Positions 1 to 5,598 of a DNA stretch of 13,254 nucleotides are shown here, piece by piece. The first letter of the stretch is position 1, and every line of letters begins with the position of its first letter. Under the pieces are notes generated by a model. That model saw only the letters and a list, made by a program, of their open reading frames with translations. It made no database searches and was not told where the DNA came from. The DNA is taken from positions 1 through 13,254 of the forward strand of contig CAZTJJ010000039.1 of assembly GCA_964614065.1 (NCBI GenBank). Direction: 5' to 3'. This stretch comes from M55B111 sp964614065. Its GTDB lineage: Bacteria; Bipolaricaulota; Bipolaricaulia; M55B111. The translations under genes and the position numbers were made by a program.

Positions 1-136
1 TCTTTTCCGCCAATTCTTCCTCGGTGGGTAGCCTGTCGCCAATTTCGTACTCACCCGATTTGATGGCACTCACTAGTTGGTTGGCAACGTGTAGAGGTTT
101 CCTTCTCTCTTCCAGTTTTACAAATTGGAACTCCAT
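1..136 (-). CDS. GntR-family transcriptional regulator, N-terminal part (cut by window edge)
   Basis: The first 45 codons of a minus-strand gene are visible; the rest lies beyond the left edge. The translation begins MEFQFVKLEERRKPLHVANQ and contains the GntR winged-helix signature around residues 18-45: a VANQLVSAIKSGEY helix, then the IGDRLPTEEELAEK segment that in this family precedes the recognition helix. The spacing fits the FadR subfamily, but the effector domain that would settle this is missing. The start is the ATG at 136, preceded by GAGGG (143-147) with 6 nt spacing. The gene lies just downstream of two amino acid permease genes on the same strand and has its own promoter-like sequence, so it is probably the local regulator of the transporter and perhaps of itself. 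The DNA-binding class is clear; the ligand is unknown. Confidence 0.85.
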   Translation of the reverse strand, partial: MEFQFVKLEERRKPLHVANQLVSAIKSGEYEIGDRLPTEEELAEK

Positions 137-182
137 TATTATCCCTCATTTCTCTATCAGTCATCATATGTCAGACAAATTG

Positions 183-211
183 ACTATAGAGTAATAACCC
201 GAATCAATCAA
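183..211 (-). promoter_or_regulatory. Candidate promoter of the GntR gene
   Basis: On the minus strand a -35 box TTGATT (211-206) is separated by exactly 17 nt from a -10 box TATAGT (188-183), which matches TATAAT at 5 of 6 positions. Transcription would begin near 176, about 40 nt before the ATG at 136. This would let the regulator be expressed apart from the upstream permease genes. Prediction from sequence only. Confidence 0.5.
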
Positions 212-219
212 GTTATTAC
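191..219. promoter_or_regulatory. Inverted repeat overlapping the GntR promoter (candidate operator)
   Basis: Two perfect 8-bp arms, GTAATAAC (191-198) and GTTATTAC (212-219), are separated by 13 nt. One arm sits in the -35/-10 spacer and the other abuts the -35 box of the candidate promoter, so a bound dimer would block RNA polymerase. This fits autoregulation by the GntR protein. The RNA could also fold into a weak hairpin after the permease stop codon, but there is no U-tract. Confidence 0.4.
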
Positions 220-235
220 GGAGAAAAGATAAAAT

Positions 236-916
236 CTAGCGTCCACTCTCCAATCCTGGTATCTTGACTTTTTTTTCAACAGTTTCTAAAACTTTGGTAA
301 ACAGGGTGACAATGACTATGTAAATTAGTGCAACTATCACGAATACTTCTAAATAACGGAAGTTTCTGGCGGCGATAATCTTGGCTTTGGCCATTAATTC
401 CGGCGCTCCCACCGTAAATGCCAGGGAGGTGTATTTTAACATGTAAATCAATTCGTTAGACCAGGAGGGAATGGCCAGTCTGAGTGCCTGGGGTAGTATG
501 ATACTTTTGATTGCCCCAACCTTGCTCATGCCAATGGATCGAGCCGCGGTCATTTGTCCTGCGCTAACTGACTGAATAGCACCTCTAAAGTACTCTGCTT
601 GATACGCGGAGGTGTTTAAACCAAGGGCTATCCCTGCTGCCAGCAAGGGATTCAACAATATACCCATGTCGGGTAAGCCATAATAAATGATAAATAGCTG
701 GACCAGTAGAGGTGTTCCACGGATCAATTCCACGTAAGTGGTCGTAATGGCATATACTATTAGGTTTCCATAGACCCTGCCTAACGAAAGAGCCAAACCA
801 ATAATAAACCCGGAAGTGATACAGATTGCAGTTAACTCCAACGTAACCGCAGTCCCCCGCAGCAACTGGGGGCCAATTTCCCAAATTAAATTGAAAAAGC
901 CGATTAGATCGTGCAT
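236..916 (-). CDS. Amino acid ABC transporter permease (HisM/GlnP type), second permease
   Basis: This is an inner-membrane permease of about 226 aa, the usual size for polar amino acid uptake systems. Hydrophobic segments at roughly residues 22-45, 52-80, 86-100 and 185-210 give about five membrane helices. The conserved EAA loop, which docks the ATPase, is at about 120-140 (GQMTAARSIGMSKVGAIKSI, then LPQALRLAIPSWSNE). The longest reading frame begins at a TTG at 925, but AGGAG (926-930) directly abuts that TTG and sits 9 nt before the ATG at 916, so 916 is preferred. It is similar to the permease gene upstream (983-1639), and the two probably form the heterodimeric pore. No ATPase gene is visible nearby. 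Substrate specificity cannot be read from the sequence. Confidence 0.9.
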   Translation of the reverse strand: MHDLIGFFNLIWEIGPQLLRGTAVTLELTAICITSGFIIGLALSLGRVYGNLIVYAITTTYVELIRGTPLLVQLFIIYYGLPDMGILLNPLLAAGIALGLNTSAYQAEYFRGAIQSVSAGQMTAARSIGMSKVGAIKSIILPQALRLAIPSWSNELIYMLKYTSLAFTVGAPELMAKAKIIAARNFRYLEVFVIVALIYIVIVTLFTKVLETVEKKVKIPGLESGR

Positions 917-982
917 GTCAAGCAACTCCTAACGTAATTTGGGGTTAGCCAGAGAAAATAGACTAAGGTGTTATTTGACACT

Positions 983-1639
983 TTAACCTCTCTCCTCAAA
1001 CCCAGGAACCCGCAATTTGCTTTCCAGCCAGTACAACACAGCGTTTCCACCTCGAGTAATTACTAAATAGACAAGAGCAACCATCCCGTAAATTAACAGA
1101 GCGTTACCGTAGGTATAGGAAATGATGTATCTGGATCTGCGCATGATCTCAACTACACCTATAACGTAAGCTAAAGAAGTATCCTTGGTCTCGGAGGCGT
1201 ACTCGTTTGACCAGGGACCGATAGCCAGTCGGATTGCCTGGGGAAGCACGACATACCAAATACCTTGCAACCGCGACATTCCCATGGACCTAGCAGCCAG
1301 CATCTGCCCGGATTTTATTGCCTGAATAGAACCTCTAAAAATCTGTGATTGGTAGGCGGACGACCTCAACCCCAACGCGATAATGGCAGTAAACAACGGA
1401 GGCAAGGACAGAGCATAATAGGCTAAAAACAAAAGCACCAGTGCGGGTATTGCCCTCAATCCTCGCTGAATAAAAGCGGCAAGTTTGGAGAAAAACCTTC
1501 CTCCGTACACTTCAACTATCGCCAGAAAAAGACCACCTAATAAACCCAGTACAAGAAGGCCAACAAGCAGCTCAATAGTGATGAGCAAACCTTTCAACAA
1601 ATAAGGAGCTTCACCGCTTAATACATTCCATATTTCCAT
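983..1639 (-). CDS. Amino acid ABC transporter permease (HisM/GlnP type), first permease
   Basis: This 218-aa polytopic membrane protein has hydrophobic stretches at about residues 18-42, 52-80 and 83-92 and another near the C-terminus. The EAA loop at about 112-131 (GQMLAARSMGMSRLQGIWYV) is followed by LPQAIRLAIGPWSNE. Both permeases share the phrase SAYQ...FRG.IQ...SGQM.AARS.GMS, so they are paralogues that likely pair to form the transport channel. The start at ATG 1639 has only a weak site (GGTGA) close upstream, so translation may be less efficient than for the binding protein. The gene lies 83 bp downstream of the binding-protein gene, and a strong hairpin fills that gap. The gap to the next permease is 66 bp. 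Family assignment is firm; the substrate is unknown. Confidence 0.9.
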   Translation of the reverse strand: MEIWNVLSGEAPYLLKGLLITIELLVGLLVLGLLGGLFLAIVEVYGGRFFSKLAAFIQRGLRAIPALVLLFLAYYALSLPPLFTAIIALGLRSSAYQSQIFRGSIQAIKSGQMLAARSMGMSRLQGIWYVVLPQAIRLAIGPWSNEYASETKDTSLAYVIGVVEIMRRSRYIISYTYGNALLIYGMVALVYLVITRGGNAVLYWLESKLRVPGFEERG

Positions 1640-1663
1640 AATTCACCAGATCAAATCGCTAAT

Positions 1664-1702
1664 AAACGTAGGGAGGGTGGTGTTGCCACCCTCCCTACGT
1701 TT
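1664..1702 (-). terminator. Perfect 17-bp hairpin between binding-protein and permease genes
   Basis: Arms AAACGTAGGGAGGGTGG (1664-1680) and its exact reverse complement (1686-1702) flank the 5-nt loop TGTTG. In the minus-strand transcript the GC-rich stem ends in a short U stretch, followed by AUUAG rather than a long U-tract. It starts 21 nt after the binding-protein stop codon. By analogy with other binding-protein-dependent uptake operons it probably acts as a partial terminator or a 3'-end stabiliser, giving more binding protein than permease. The stem itself is certain; its function is inferred. Confidence 0.75.
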
Positions 1703-1723
1703 GTCTTCTGACTACTAATTAAG

Positions 1724-2542
1724 TTATTCGCAGGTTAGTTCTCGGGTAAGAGGTATCTTCGCCGGTGGAGCGTAACCGTATTCTGCCAGATACTCGTGGA
1801 ATATCTCCATCCATCTACCTGATTCAAATATTTTTTCCATACCTTCGTTTATTTTTGGCAAGAGATCGTAAGGGTCCCCTTCGGTAACGGCATACGCATA
1901 CTGCTCTCCGGTTGATACCGAGCCAATAATTTTTACGTCCCGACCTTTTTTGACGAAGTTCTTAGCAGTTGTAGTATCTGCCAGTACGGCATCCAGTCTT
2001 CCGGTGGTCATATCCTCTACAGCCAGTATATAGTCCTCATAGGCCTTTAATTTTACGTCGACGTCATTAGCGATAAGGTGATCTTCCACCCACATGTATC
2101 CTGTAGTTCCGCTTTGAGCACCAACCGAGTGGCCCATGCTCATGGCAGTAATTGCGTTTAGGTCAGAATCTTCAGCAACCAATATTGCCTGATTGACTGA
2201 CCAATAAGGCTTGGAGTAATCTATCATCTTGTCCCTTTCACAGGTTATGGACAATCCACTCACCAGGACGTCGATCCTTCCTTTACCCAAAGCAGATACG
2301 ATCGTCGACCAAGGCATATCAATAATCTCTATGTCAATACCTTCAACTTCTGCGATCGCTTTGACCACGTCCACGTCAAAACCTTTATAATTCCCTTTCT
2401 CAACCCATGTCCATGGTGGGAAATTCGCATCGACACCAACTTTATACACGTCTTTTTCCTTCGCCTGCAACCCGAAACCAAGTAACAACGTAGCAAGGAA
2501 TACAAACAAAAATCCAACTACGACCAGTCTTTTCTTATTCAT
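1724..2542 (-). CDS. Amino acid ABC transporter substrate-binding protein (SBP family 3)
   Basis: This 272-aa extracytoplasmic receptor would capture a polar amino acid and deliver it to the permeases. Residues 1-27 form a signal peptide: a basic MNKKR start, a hydrophobic core, and a likely cleavage after LQA. The mature part opens with YKVGVDANFPPWTWVEKGNY and continues with GFDVDVVKAIAEV and RIDVLVSGLSITCERDKMID, the typical order of the bacterial SBP_bac_3 domain. ATG 2542 is preceded by AAGGAGGG (2550-2557) with 7 nt spacing, a strong site. It is the first gene of the minus-strand operon. Unlike many Gram-positive binding proteins it has no cysteine at the end of the signal peptide, so it appears to be secreted or periplasmic rather than a lipoprotein. 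The ligand is not predictable with confidence. Confidence 0.92.
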   Translation of the reverse strand: MNKKRLVVVGFLFVFLATLLLGFGLQAKEKDVYKVGVDANFPPWTWVEKGNYKGFDVDVVKAIAEVEGIDIEIIDMPWSTIVSALGKGRIDVLVSGLSITCERDKMIDYSKPYWSVNQAILVAEDSDLNAITAMSMGHSVGAQSGTTGYMWVEDHLIANDVDVKLKAYEDYILAVEDMTTGRLDAVLADTTTAKNFVKKGRDVKIIGSVSTGEQYAYAVTEGDPYDLLPKINEGMEKIFESGRWMEIFHEYLAEYGYAPPAKIPLTRELTCE

Positions 2543-2717
2543 GGAAAAACCCTCCTTGACAATTTATTGAAAGTTCCTTTACTTCAAACCAAAAACCGAA
2601 AAGAAAATTTTATTGACTGTTCGGCTGATCACCCCCAGATAACCTAGTGATACTCACAAGCTAAGGATCTAACTTGTCGGTAAAAGTTTATTACATGTAA
2701 ACCCGATAAACATCTAT

Positions 2718-2734
2718 CACGTTAGTTTAACGTG
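2718..2734. promoter_or_regulatory. Palindrome CACGTTA-N3-TAACGTG, candidate operator
   Basis: The arms CACGTTA (2718-2724) and TAACGTG (2728-2734) are perfect complements around the centre GTT. The site lies just downstream of the candidate -10 box of the minus-strand promoter, about where transcription of the binding-protein operon would begin. That is a typical repressor position. Which protein binds is unknown; the GntR protein of the same locus is one candidate. Confidence 0.4.
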
Positions 2735-2741
2735 TATCAAG

Positions 2742-2770
2742 ATAATACTCAAATTGGCTTCCACCGTTAA
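2742..2770 (-). promoter_or_regulatory. Candidate promoter of the amino acid uptake operon
   Basis: On the minus strand -35 TTAACG (2770-2765) and -10 TATTAT (2747-2742) are separated by 17 nt. The -10 box matches consensus at 5 of 6 positions and the -35 box at 4 of 6. Other weaker combinations exist in this AT-rich region, so this is only the best-looking one. Confidence 0.3.
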
Positions 2771-2854
2771 CTAAAACCGCCATTTGAACTACGAACTCAG
2801 GCGAAACAGTTTATTTATTTGCCCCATCAGGTATTATTACATTGATCATTCAAA

Positions 2855-3430
2855 ATGACCTTGCGACTAAAAAAGCAAAGTAAAATTATCGGGTGGGACG
2901 ATGGACCGTTTGAGAAAAATCAGCTCGATCCCGCGCCACTCGTTGGTGTAGTGACCCGCGGCGGTGGGCAGGTCGATGGGGTTATAAAAACTGAGATTAA
3001 AGTTGACGGAATGGACTCAACAAAACAAATGATAACCAGAATCAATTCAAGCAAGCACAAACAGGAGTTAAGCCTAATAATGACAGATGGTATTACGTTT
3101 GCCGGGTTCAATGTACTCGACATCCATCAAGTATCACAGAGAACGGGCCTACCAGTACTCGCCGTAACCAGGAAGAAGGTTAATTACGAAGAGATCAAGC
3201 GTGCTCTGACAAACCTGCCGGAATTTCACGAAAGGTGGGGGTTGATACAAAAAGCCGGGGAAATTAATTCCATTCCAGTCCAAGGAAAAAAACTAAATTA
3301 CCAGACCACAAAATTAAGCCAGGAAACTGTCGAAAAAGCTGTCAGCATTAGCTCTACAAGCTCCGTAATCCCCGAACCTCTAAGACTGGCCCATATGATC
3401 GCTTCCGCATTGGTAACAGGTGAAAGTTGA
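2855..3430 (+). CDS. DUF99 / endonuclease dU family protein
   Basis: This 191-aa protein matches the DUF99 (UPF0215) family across its length. That family is mainly archaeal, has been named endonuclease dU and is related in fold to endonuclease V. The visible hallmarks, in order, are the N-terminal IIGWDDGPF (about residues 11-19), LVGVVTRGGGQVDGV, the strongly conserved MTDGITFAGFNVLDI (about 75-90), TGLPVLAVTRK, a helix ending in ERWGLIQKAGEI, and the C-terminal IPEPLRLAHMIASALVTGES. The length is normal for the family. The start at ATG 2855 has no clear Shine-Dalgarno, although the family normally begins a few residues before the GxDDGPF motif, so the start is plausible. It precedes dtd by 48 bp on the same strand. 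The biological role in bacteria is not established; an RNA or DNA repair-type nuclease is only a family-based suggestion. Confidence 0.82.
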   Translation: MTLRLKKQSKIIGWDDGPFEKNQLDPAPLVGVVTRGGGQVDGVIKTEIKVDGMDSTKQMITRINSSKHKQELSLIMTDGITFAGFNVLDIHQVSQRTGLPVLAVTRKKVNYEEIKRALTNLPEFHERWGLIQKAGEINSIPVQGKKLNYQTTKLSQETVEKAVSISSTSSVIPEPLRLAHMIASALVTGES

Positions 3431-3478
3431 TCACGGATCGTAATACAAAATCTAGCAATTAAATTGAAAGGTGGAATA

Positions 3479-3919
3479 ATGAAAGCTTTACTGCAAGTAG
3501 TCAAGAATGCTAAAGTAACTTCAAATGGCGAGAAGCTAGGCTCTATTAACCGAGGGTTATCCGTATTCCTTGGGGTTAGCAAGGATGATGAAACCAAAAA
3601 TGCAAAAAAACTGGCTGAAAAAATAATACAACTAAGAATATTCCCAGACGAGGAAGGAAAGATGAATTTATCCGTACAGAGCGTCGACGGAGAAATACTT
3701 GTAATCTCCCAGTTCACTCTTTACGGTAAGATCAAGTCGGGTCGAAGGCCCAGCTTTTCTCACGCCGCAAGCTACGACAAGGCTAAAAAACTTTACAAAC
3801 ATTTTGTGAGTCTACTCCGAGACAACACGTCCCTAACTGTAGAAACCGGACGATTTGGTGACTACATGGAGATAGAGTTAACCAACGATGGTCCTGTTAC
3901 CTTCATGTTGGAGAGTTGA
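3479..3919 (+). CDS. dtd: D-aminoacyl-tRNA deacylase
   Basis: DTD hydrolyses D-amino acids (and mischarged glycine) from tRNAs in the cytoplasm, keeping D-residues out of proteins. The 146-aa length matches the family. Both signature motifs are present: SQFTLYG at about residues 77-83 and the C-terminal NDGPVTF at about 136-142, which supplies the Gly-Pro cis motif that excludes L-aminoacyl groups. The GRRPSFSHAA segment following SQFTL is also typical. An upstream in-frame TTG (3464) would add five residues, but ATG 3479 starts exactly at the family N-terminus (MKALLQVVKNAKV) and follows an AAAGGTGG site (3467-3474), so it is chosen. It lies between a DUF99 gene and rpmF. Its stop codon overlaps the -35 box of the candidate rpmF promoter. 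Confidence 0.95.
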   Translation: MKALLQVVKNAKVTSNGEKLGSINRGLSVFLGVSKDDETKNAKKLAEKIIQLRIFPDEEGKMNLSVQSVDGEILVISQFTLYGKIKSGRRPSFSHAASYDKAKKLYKHFVSLLRDNTSLTVETGRFGDYMEIELTNDGPVTFMLES

Positions 3920-3944
3920 AAAGCGCTCCTTCCTTTATTAAAAT
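3916..3944 (+). promoter_or_regulatory. Candidate sigma-A-type promoter of rpmF
   Basis: -35 TTGAAA (3916-3921) and -10 TAAAAT (3939-3944) are separated by exactly 17 nt, each matching consensus at 5 of 6 positions. Transcription would start near 3951, about 34 nt before the rpmF ATG at 3985. The -35 box overlaps the dtd stop codon. This is one of the two best promoter matches in the window. Confidence 0.6.
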
Positions 3945-3984
3945 TCTCAAGTACTCAAGATAAGATTTGAAGGAGGAAGAATCG

Positions 3985-4173
3985 ATGGCTGTACCAAAAT
4001 TCAGAACGTCAAAATCCAAAAAGAGATCAAGACACGGTGGCAATAAATCCGTAGTTCACACAACATCTATGGAATGTCCTCACTGCCACGAGTTTAAATT
4101 ACCACACAGGGTCTGCCCCCACTGCGGATATTATAACGGCGAACAAATCCTGGAAGTTGAAGAGGAAGAGTAA
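3985..4173 (+). CDS. rpmF: 50S ribosomal protein L32
   Basis: This 62-aa basic protein is a component of the large ribosomal subunit. It begins with the family signature MAVPKFRTSKSKKRSRH and carries a zinc ribbon with two CPHC pairs (Cys31, Cys34, Cys44, Cys47), so it is the zinc-binding, C+ form of L32. The reading frame extends upstream to 3967, but ATG 3985 is preceded by AGGAGGA (3971-3977) with 7 nt spacing and gives the canonical N-terminus. The acidic tail EVEEEE is ordinary for L32. In many bacteria rpmF is followed by fatty-acid genes such as plsX; here the next gene is smpB, 273 bp away, so the usual coupling is absent. A good promoter lies just upstream. Confidence 0.97.
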   Translation: MAVPKFRTSKSKKRSRHGGNKSVVHTTSMECPHCHEFKLPHRVCPHCGYYNGEQILEVEEEE

Positions 4174-4252
4174 GCTAGTTAATCCAACCTTCGTAGGCTC
4201 TCATGATTTATCGGGTGTGCCGAGCAAAATTTCTATGGTCTTGGATAAGTTT

Positions 4253-4264
4253 TGGTAATTACCA
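4253..4264. repeat. 12-bp perfect palindrome TGGTAATTACCA
   Basis: A perfect self-complementary 12-mer lies in the 273-bp rpmF-smpB gap. It could be a protein-binding site or chance in AT-rich DNA. No promoter is evident directly beside it. The rest of the gap up to about 4320 shows no gene or RNA that I recognise. Confidence 0.4.
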
Positions 4265-4336
4265 TTTTCGTAACTTTTGGACCTCATCCAGTTTTCAATA
4301 AATCCATAATCAAGTCCATTACCTACCCCATACGGT

Positions 4337-4430
4337 GGGCTTGTAGAAAAACAACGAGATAGAACGCTGAATTTGAAAAAGGGAATTGACCCAGCACAGT
4401 GACCGGATAATAAGTGTAACCCGCTCTTAA
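4337..4430 (+). repeat. Intergenic repeat, copy A (upstream of smpB)
   Basis: The core TTGTAGAAAAAC... to ...GACCCAGCAC (4341-4397) aligns with copy B at 7237-7294 with 8 mismatches and one gap over 58 columns by my hand alignment, about 84% identity. Similarity continues less strongly on both sides: a small hairpin just upstream (CCCA/TGGG here, GCCC/GGGC in copy B) and a GTAACCCGCT / GCAACCGCT block downstream. Coding frame is not preserved between the copies, so this is a noncoding element. The TTGACC inside it could serve as the smpB -35 box. Confidence 0.7.
4386..4413 (+). promoter_or_regulatory. Possible smpB promoter using the repeat's TTGACC
   Basis: -35 TTGACC (4386-4391, 5 of 6 consensus) is followed after 16 nt by TAATAA (4408-4413, 3 of 6). 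The -35 lies in the repeat and the -10 just outside its core. The -10 match is poor, so this is tentative. Confidence 0.3.
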
Positions 4431-4446
4431 CAATGGAGATAAAAAC

Positions 4447-4902
4447 ATGGGAAAGACAGTGGCGAGAAACAAAAAGGCTAGACGAGACTACGATTTCGAG
4501 GAGTTTTACGAAGCCGGAATAGTCCTTCAAGGAACGGAAGTCAAGAGTCTAAGGGAGAACCGGTGCAGCCTCAAGGACGGCTATGCAAAAATAACGGATG
4601 GTGAGGCTTTCCTCTATAACGTCCATATAGCCCGCTACAACCAAGGAAATAGAGAAAATCATAAACCAAGACGGAAAAGAAAACTACTCCTGAGAAAAAC
4701 GGAAATCAAACGTCTAATCGGTAAAACACAGCAAAAAGGCTATTCGCTTATCCCATTGGAAATTTACTTCAAGCACGGTTACGCCAAAGTAAAATTAGGC
4801 TTGGGTAAAGGCAGAAAAGATTACGACAGGAGGCAGAAGCTAAAAGAAAAGGATCAACAACGTAGAATGGAAAAAGAGATAAAAGAACATACCAGAAGAT
4901 AA
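4447..4902 (+). CDS. smpB: SsrA-binding protein SmpB
   Basis: SmpB binds tmRNA and delivers it to stalled ribosomes for trans-translation, tagging incomplete proteins and freeing the ribosome. The 151-aa length is usual. Recognisable segments are ARNKKARRDYDFEEFYEAGI at the N-terminus, GTEVKSLRENRCSLKDGYA, the HIARYNQGNRENHKPRRKRK block, KLLLRKTEIKRLIGKTQQKG, and the basic C-terminal tail beginning GRKDYDRRQKLKEK, which enters the decoding centre and mRNA channel. The ATG at 4447 follows GGAG (4435-4438) with 8 nt spacing. It is followed after 15 bp by the macro-domain gene, probably in one transcript. The tmRNA gene itself (ssrA) was not found in the window. Confidence 0.97.
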   Translation: MGKTVARNKKARRDYDFEEFYEAGIVLQGTEVKSLRENRCSLKDGYAKITDGEAFLYNVHIARYNQGNRENHKPRRKRKLLLRKTEIKRLIGKTQQKGYSLIPLEIYFKHGYAKVKLGLGKGRKDYDRRQKLKEKDQQRRMEKEIKEHTRR

Positions 4903-4917
4903 TAGAGGGGGTTAAAA

Positions 4918-5472
4918 ATGAGCAGCCGACCGGCAAATTCTTTAGTTAAGGAAATTGAAGGAAGGCAACTAGAATTGGTTCGAGGAGATATTACCAAACA
5001 GGATACTGAAGCAATTGTAAATGCAGCTAACAAGAGATTGGCTCCAGGAGGAGGAGTAGCCGGGGCCATCCACCGCGTTGCCGGACCTGAACTATGGGAA
5101 GAAAGCAAGCAACTAGGCGGTTGTGAAACCGGCGAGGCCAAGATCACAGGAGGTTACAACTTACCAGCTACCTACGTGATTCACACTGTGGGGCCCGTCT
5201 ACCACAATTCACCAACTGATCCTGAGTTACTCGAATCTTCTTACCTAAATAGCTTAAATTTAGCAAAGAAGAAGGGCATCACAAGTATATCTTTTCCGGC
5301 ACTCAGTACGGGTGCATTTGGCTATCCCGAGAAAGAGGCCGGCGAAATAGCGTTAAAAACTATTATAGAATTCATGGAACAAAACTCCCAACCGAAACTT
5401 GTTCGTCTCGTCCTATTCGGCGAAAGTTCCTTCAAGCTGCACAAAGACATCCTAGTAAGCCTCCTGGAGTGA
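4918..5472 (+). CDS. Macro-domain protein, likely O-acetyl-ADP-ribose deacetylase (MacroD type)
   Basis: This 184-aa single macro domain binds ADP-ribose and in this clade removes acetyl groups from O-acetyl-ADP-ribose or mono-ADP-ribose from protein side chains. Visible motifs are LVRGDITKQDTEAIVNAANK (GDIT 23-26, NAAN 35-38), the glycine-rich loop APGGGVAGAIHRVAG (about 42-56), AKITGGYNLPATYVIHTVGP, and the substrate loop STGAFGYP (about 130-137). The NAAN asparagines and the GGGV loop are those used for catalysis in MacroD-type enzymes. Start ATG 4918 follows GAGGGGG at about 4905-4911. It is 15 bp downstream of smpB and appears co-transcribed with it. The physiological substrate here is unknown; reversal of ADP-ribosylation is the family expectation. 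Confidence 0.9.
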   Translation: MSSRPANSLVKEIEGRQLELVRGDITKQDTEAIVNAANKRLAPGGGVAGAIHRVAGPELWEESKQLGGCETGEAKITGGYNLPATYVIHTVGPVYHNSPTDPELLESSYLNSLNLAKKKGITSISFPALSTGAFGYPEKEAGEIALKTIIEFMEQNSQPKLVRLVLFGESSFKLHKDILVSLLE

Positions 5473-5561
5473 GAGGATGAAATCCGATCTCTTCGCCTAA
5501 GATAGCCAAATTGCAAAGATTTCAATCGTAATGTTTCTAACTGAACCGTAGGATCTCGGCG

Positions 5562-5590
5562 TTGCATGTAACCCTAGTGTTATCTACAAT
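5562..5590 (+). promoter_or_regulatory. Candidate pyrG promoter close to the start codon
   Basis: -35 TTGCAT (5562-5567) and -10 TACAAT (5585-5590) are separated by 17 nt. The -10 matches at 5 of 6 positions, the -35 only at 3 of 6. Transcription would begin around 5597, at the ATG (5599), implying a leaderless or nearly leaderless message. No Shine-Dalgarno is visible before that ATG, which fits. Confidence 0.35.
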
Positions 5591-5598
5591 ATTGCATT

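Larger units (their letters stand above)
2543..2854. other. 312-bp divergent intergenic region with palindromes
   Basis: This AT-rich region separates the divergent binding-protein gene (minus) and DUF99 gene (plus). It holds a 7-bp inverted repeat with a 3-nt centre (2718-2734), the perfect palindrome TTACATGTAA (2691-2700), an imperfect hairpin with arms ACAAG/CTTGT (2657-2678) and a near-palindrome GG-TGATCA-CC around 2622-2633. A possible minus-strand promoter lies at 2742-2770. If that promoter is right, the binding-protein transcript has a leader of about 190 nt. I do not recognise a known riboswitch or T-box in it, and no small ORF with a good ribosome binding site is apparent. Confidence 0.6.

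Noticed and set aside
2543..2720. Riboswitch or T-box in the leader of the amino acid transporter
   Set aside because: I looked for the T-box AGGGUGG-type element and the conserved cores of lysine and glycine riboswitches and saw none.
3298..3717. Minus-strand 139-codon ORF opposite DUF99 and dtd
   Set aside because: It is fully antisense to two well-supported genes and its translation is low-complexity, Ser/Thr-rich shadow sequence.
4174..4446. tmRNA gene (ssrA) next to smpB
   Set aside because: The gap is too short and lacks the tRNA-like ends with a TTCGA-type T-loop and CCA end.
4201..4530. Minus-strand 109-codon ORF containing STSPPYG, like the TSPPY motif of DNA methyltransferases
   Set aside because: It overlaps the start of smpB, has no ribosome binding site I could see, and no other methyltransferase motif. 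The motif falls on the noncoding repeat and its hairpin; the frame is not kept in the second repeat copy.
5473..5598. Bacillus-type pyrG attenuation (GGGC start and terminator)
   Set aside because: There is no run of G followed by C at a plausible transcript start and no terminator hairpin before pyrG.
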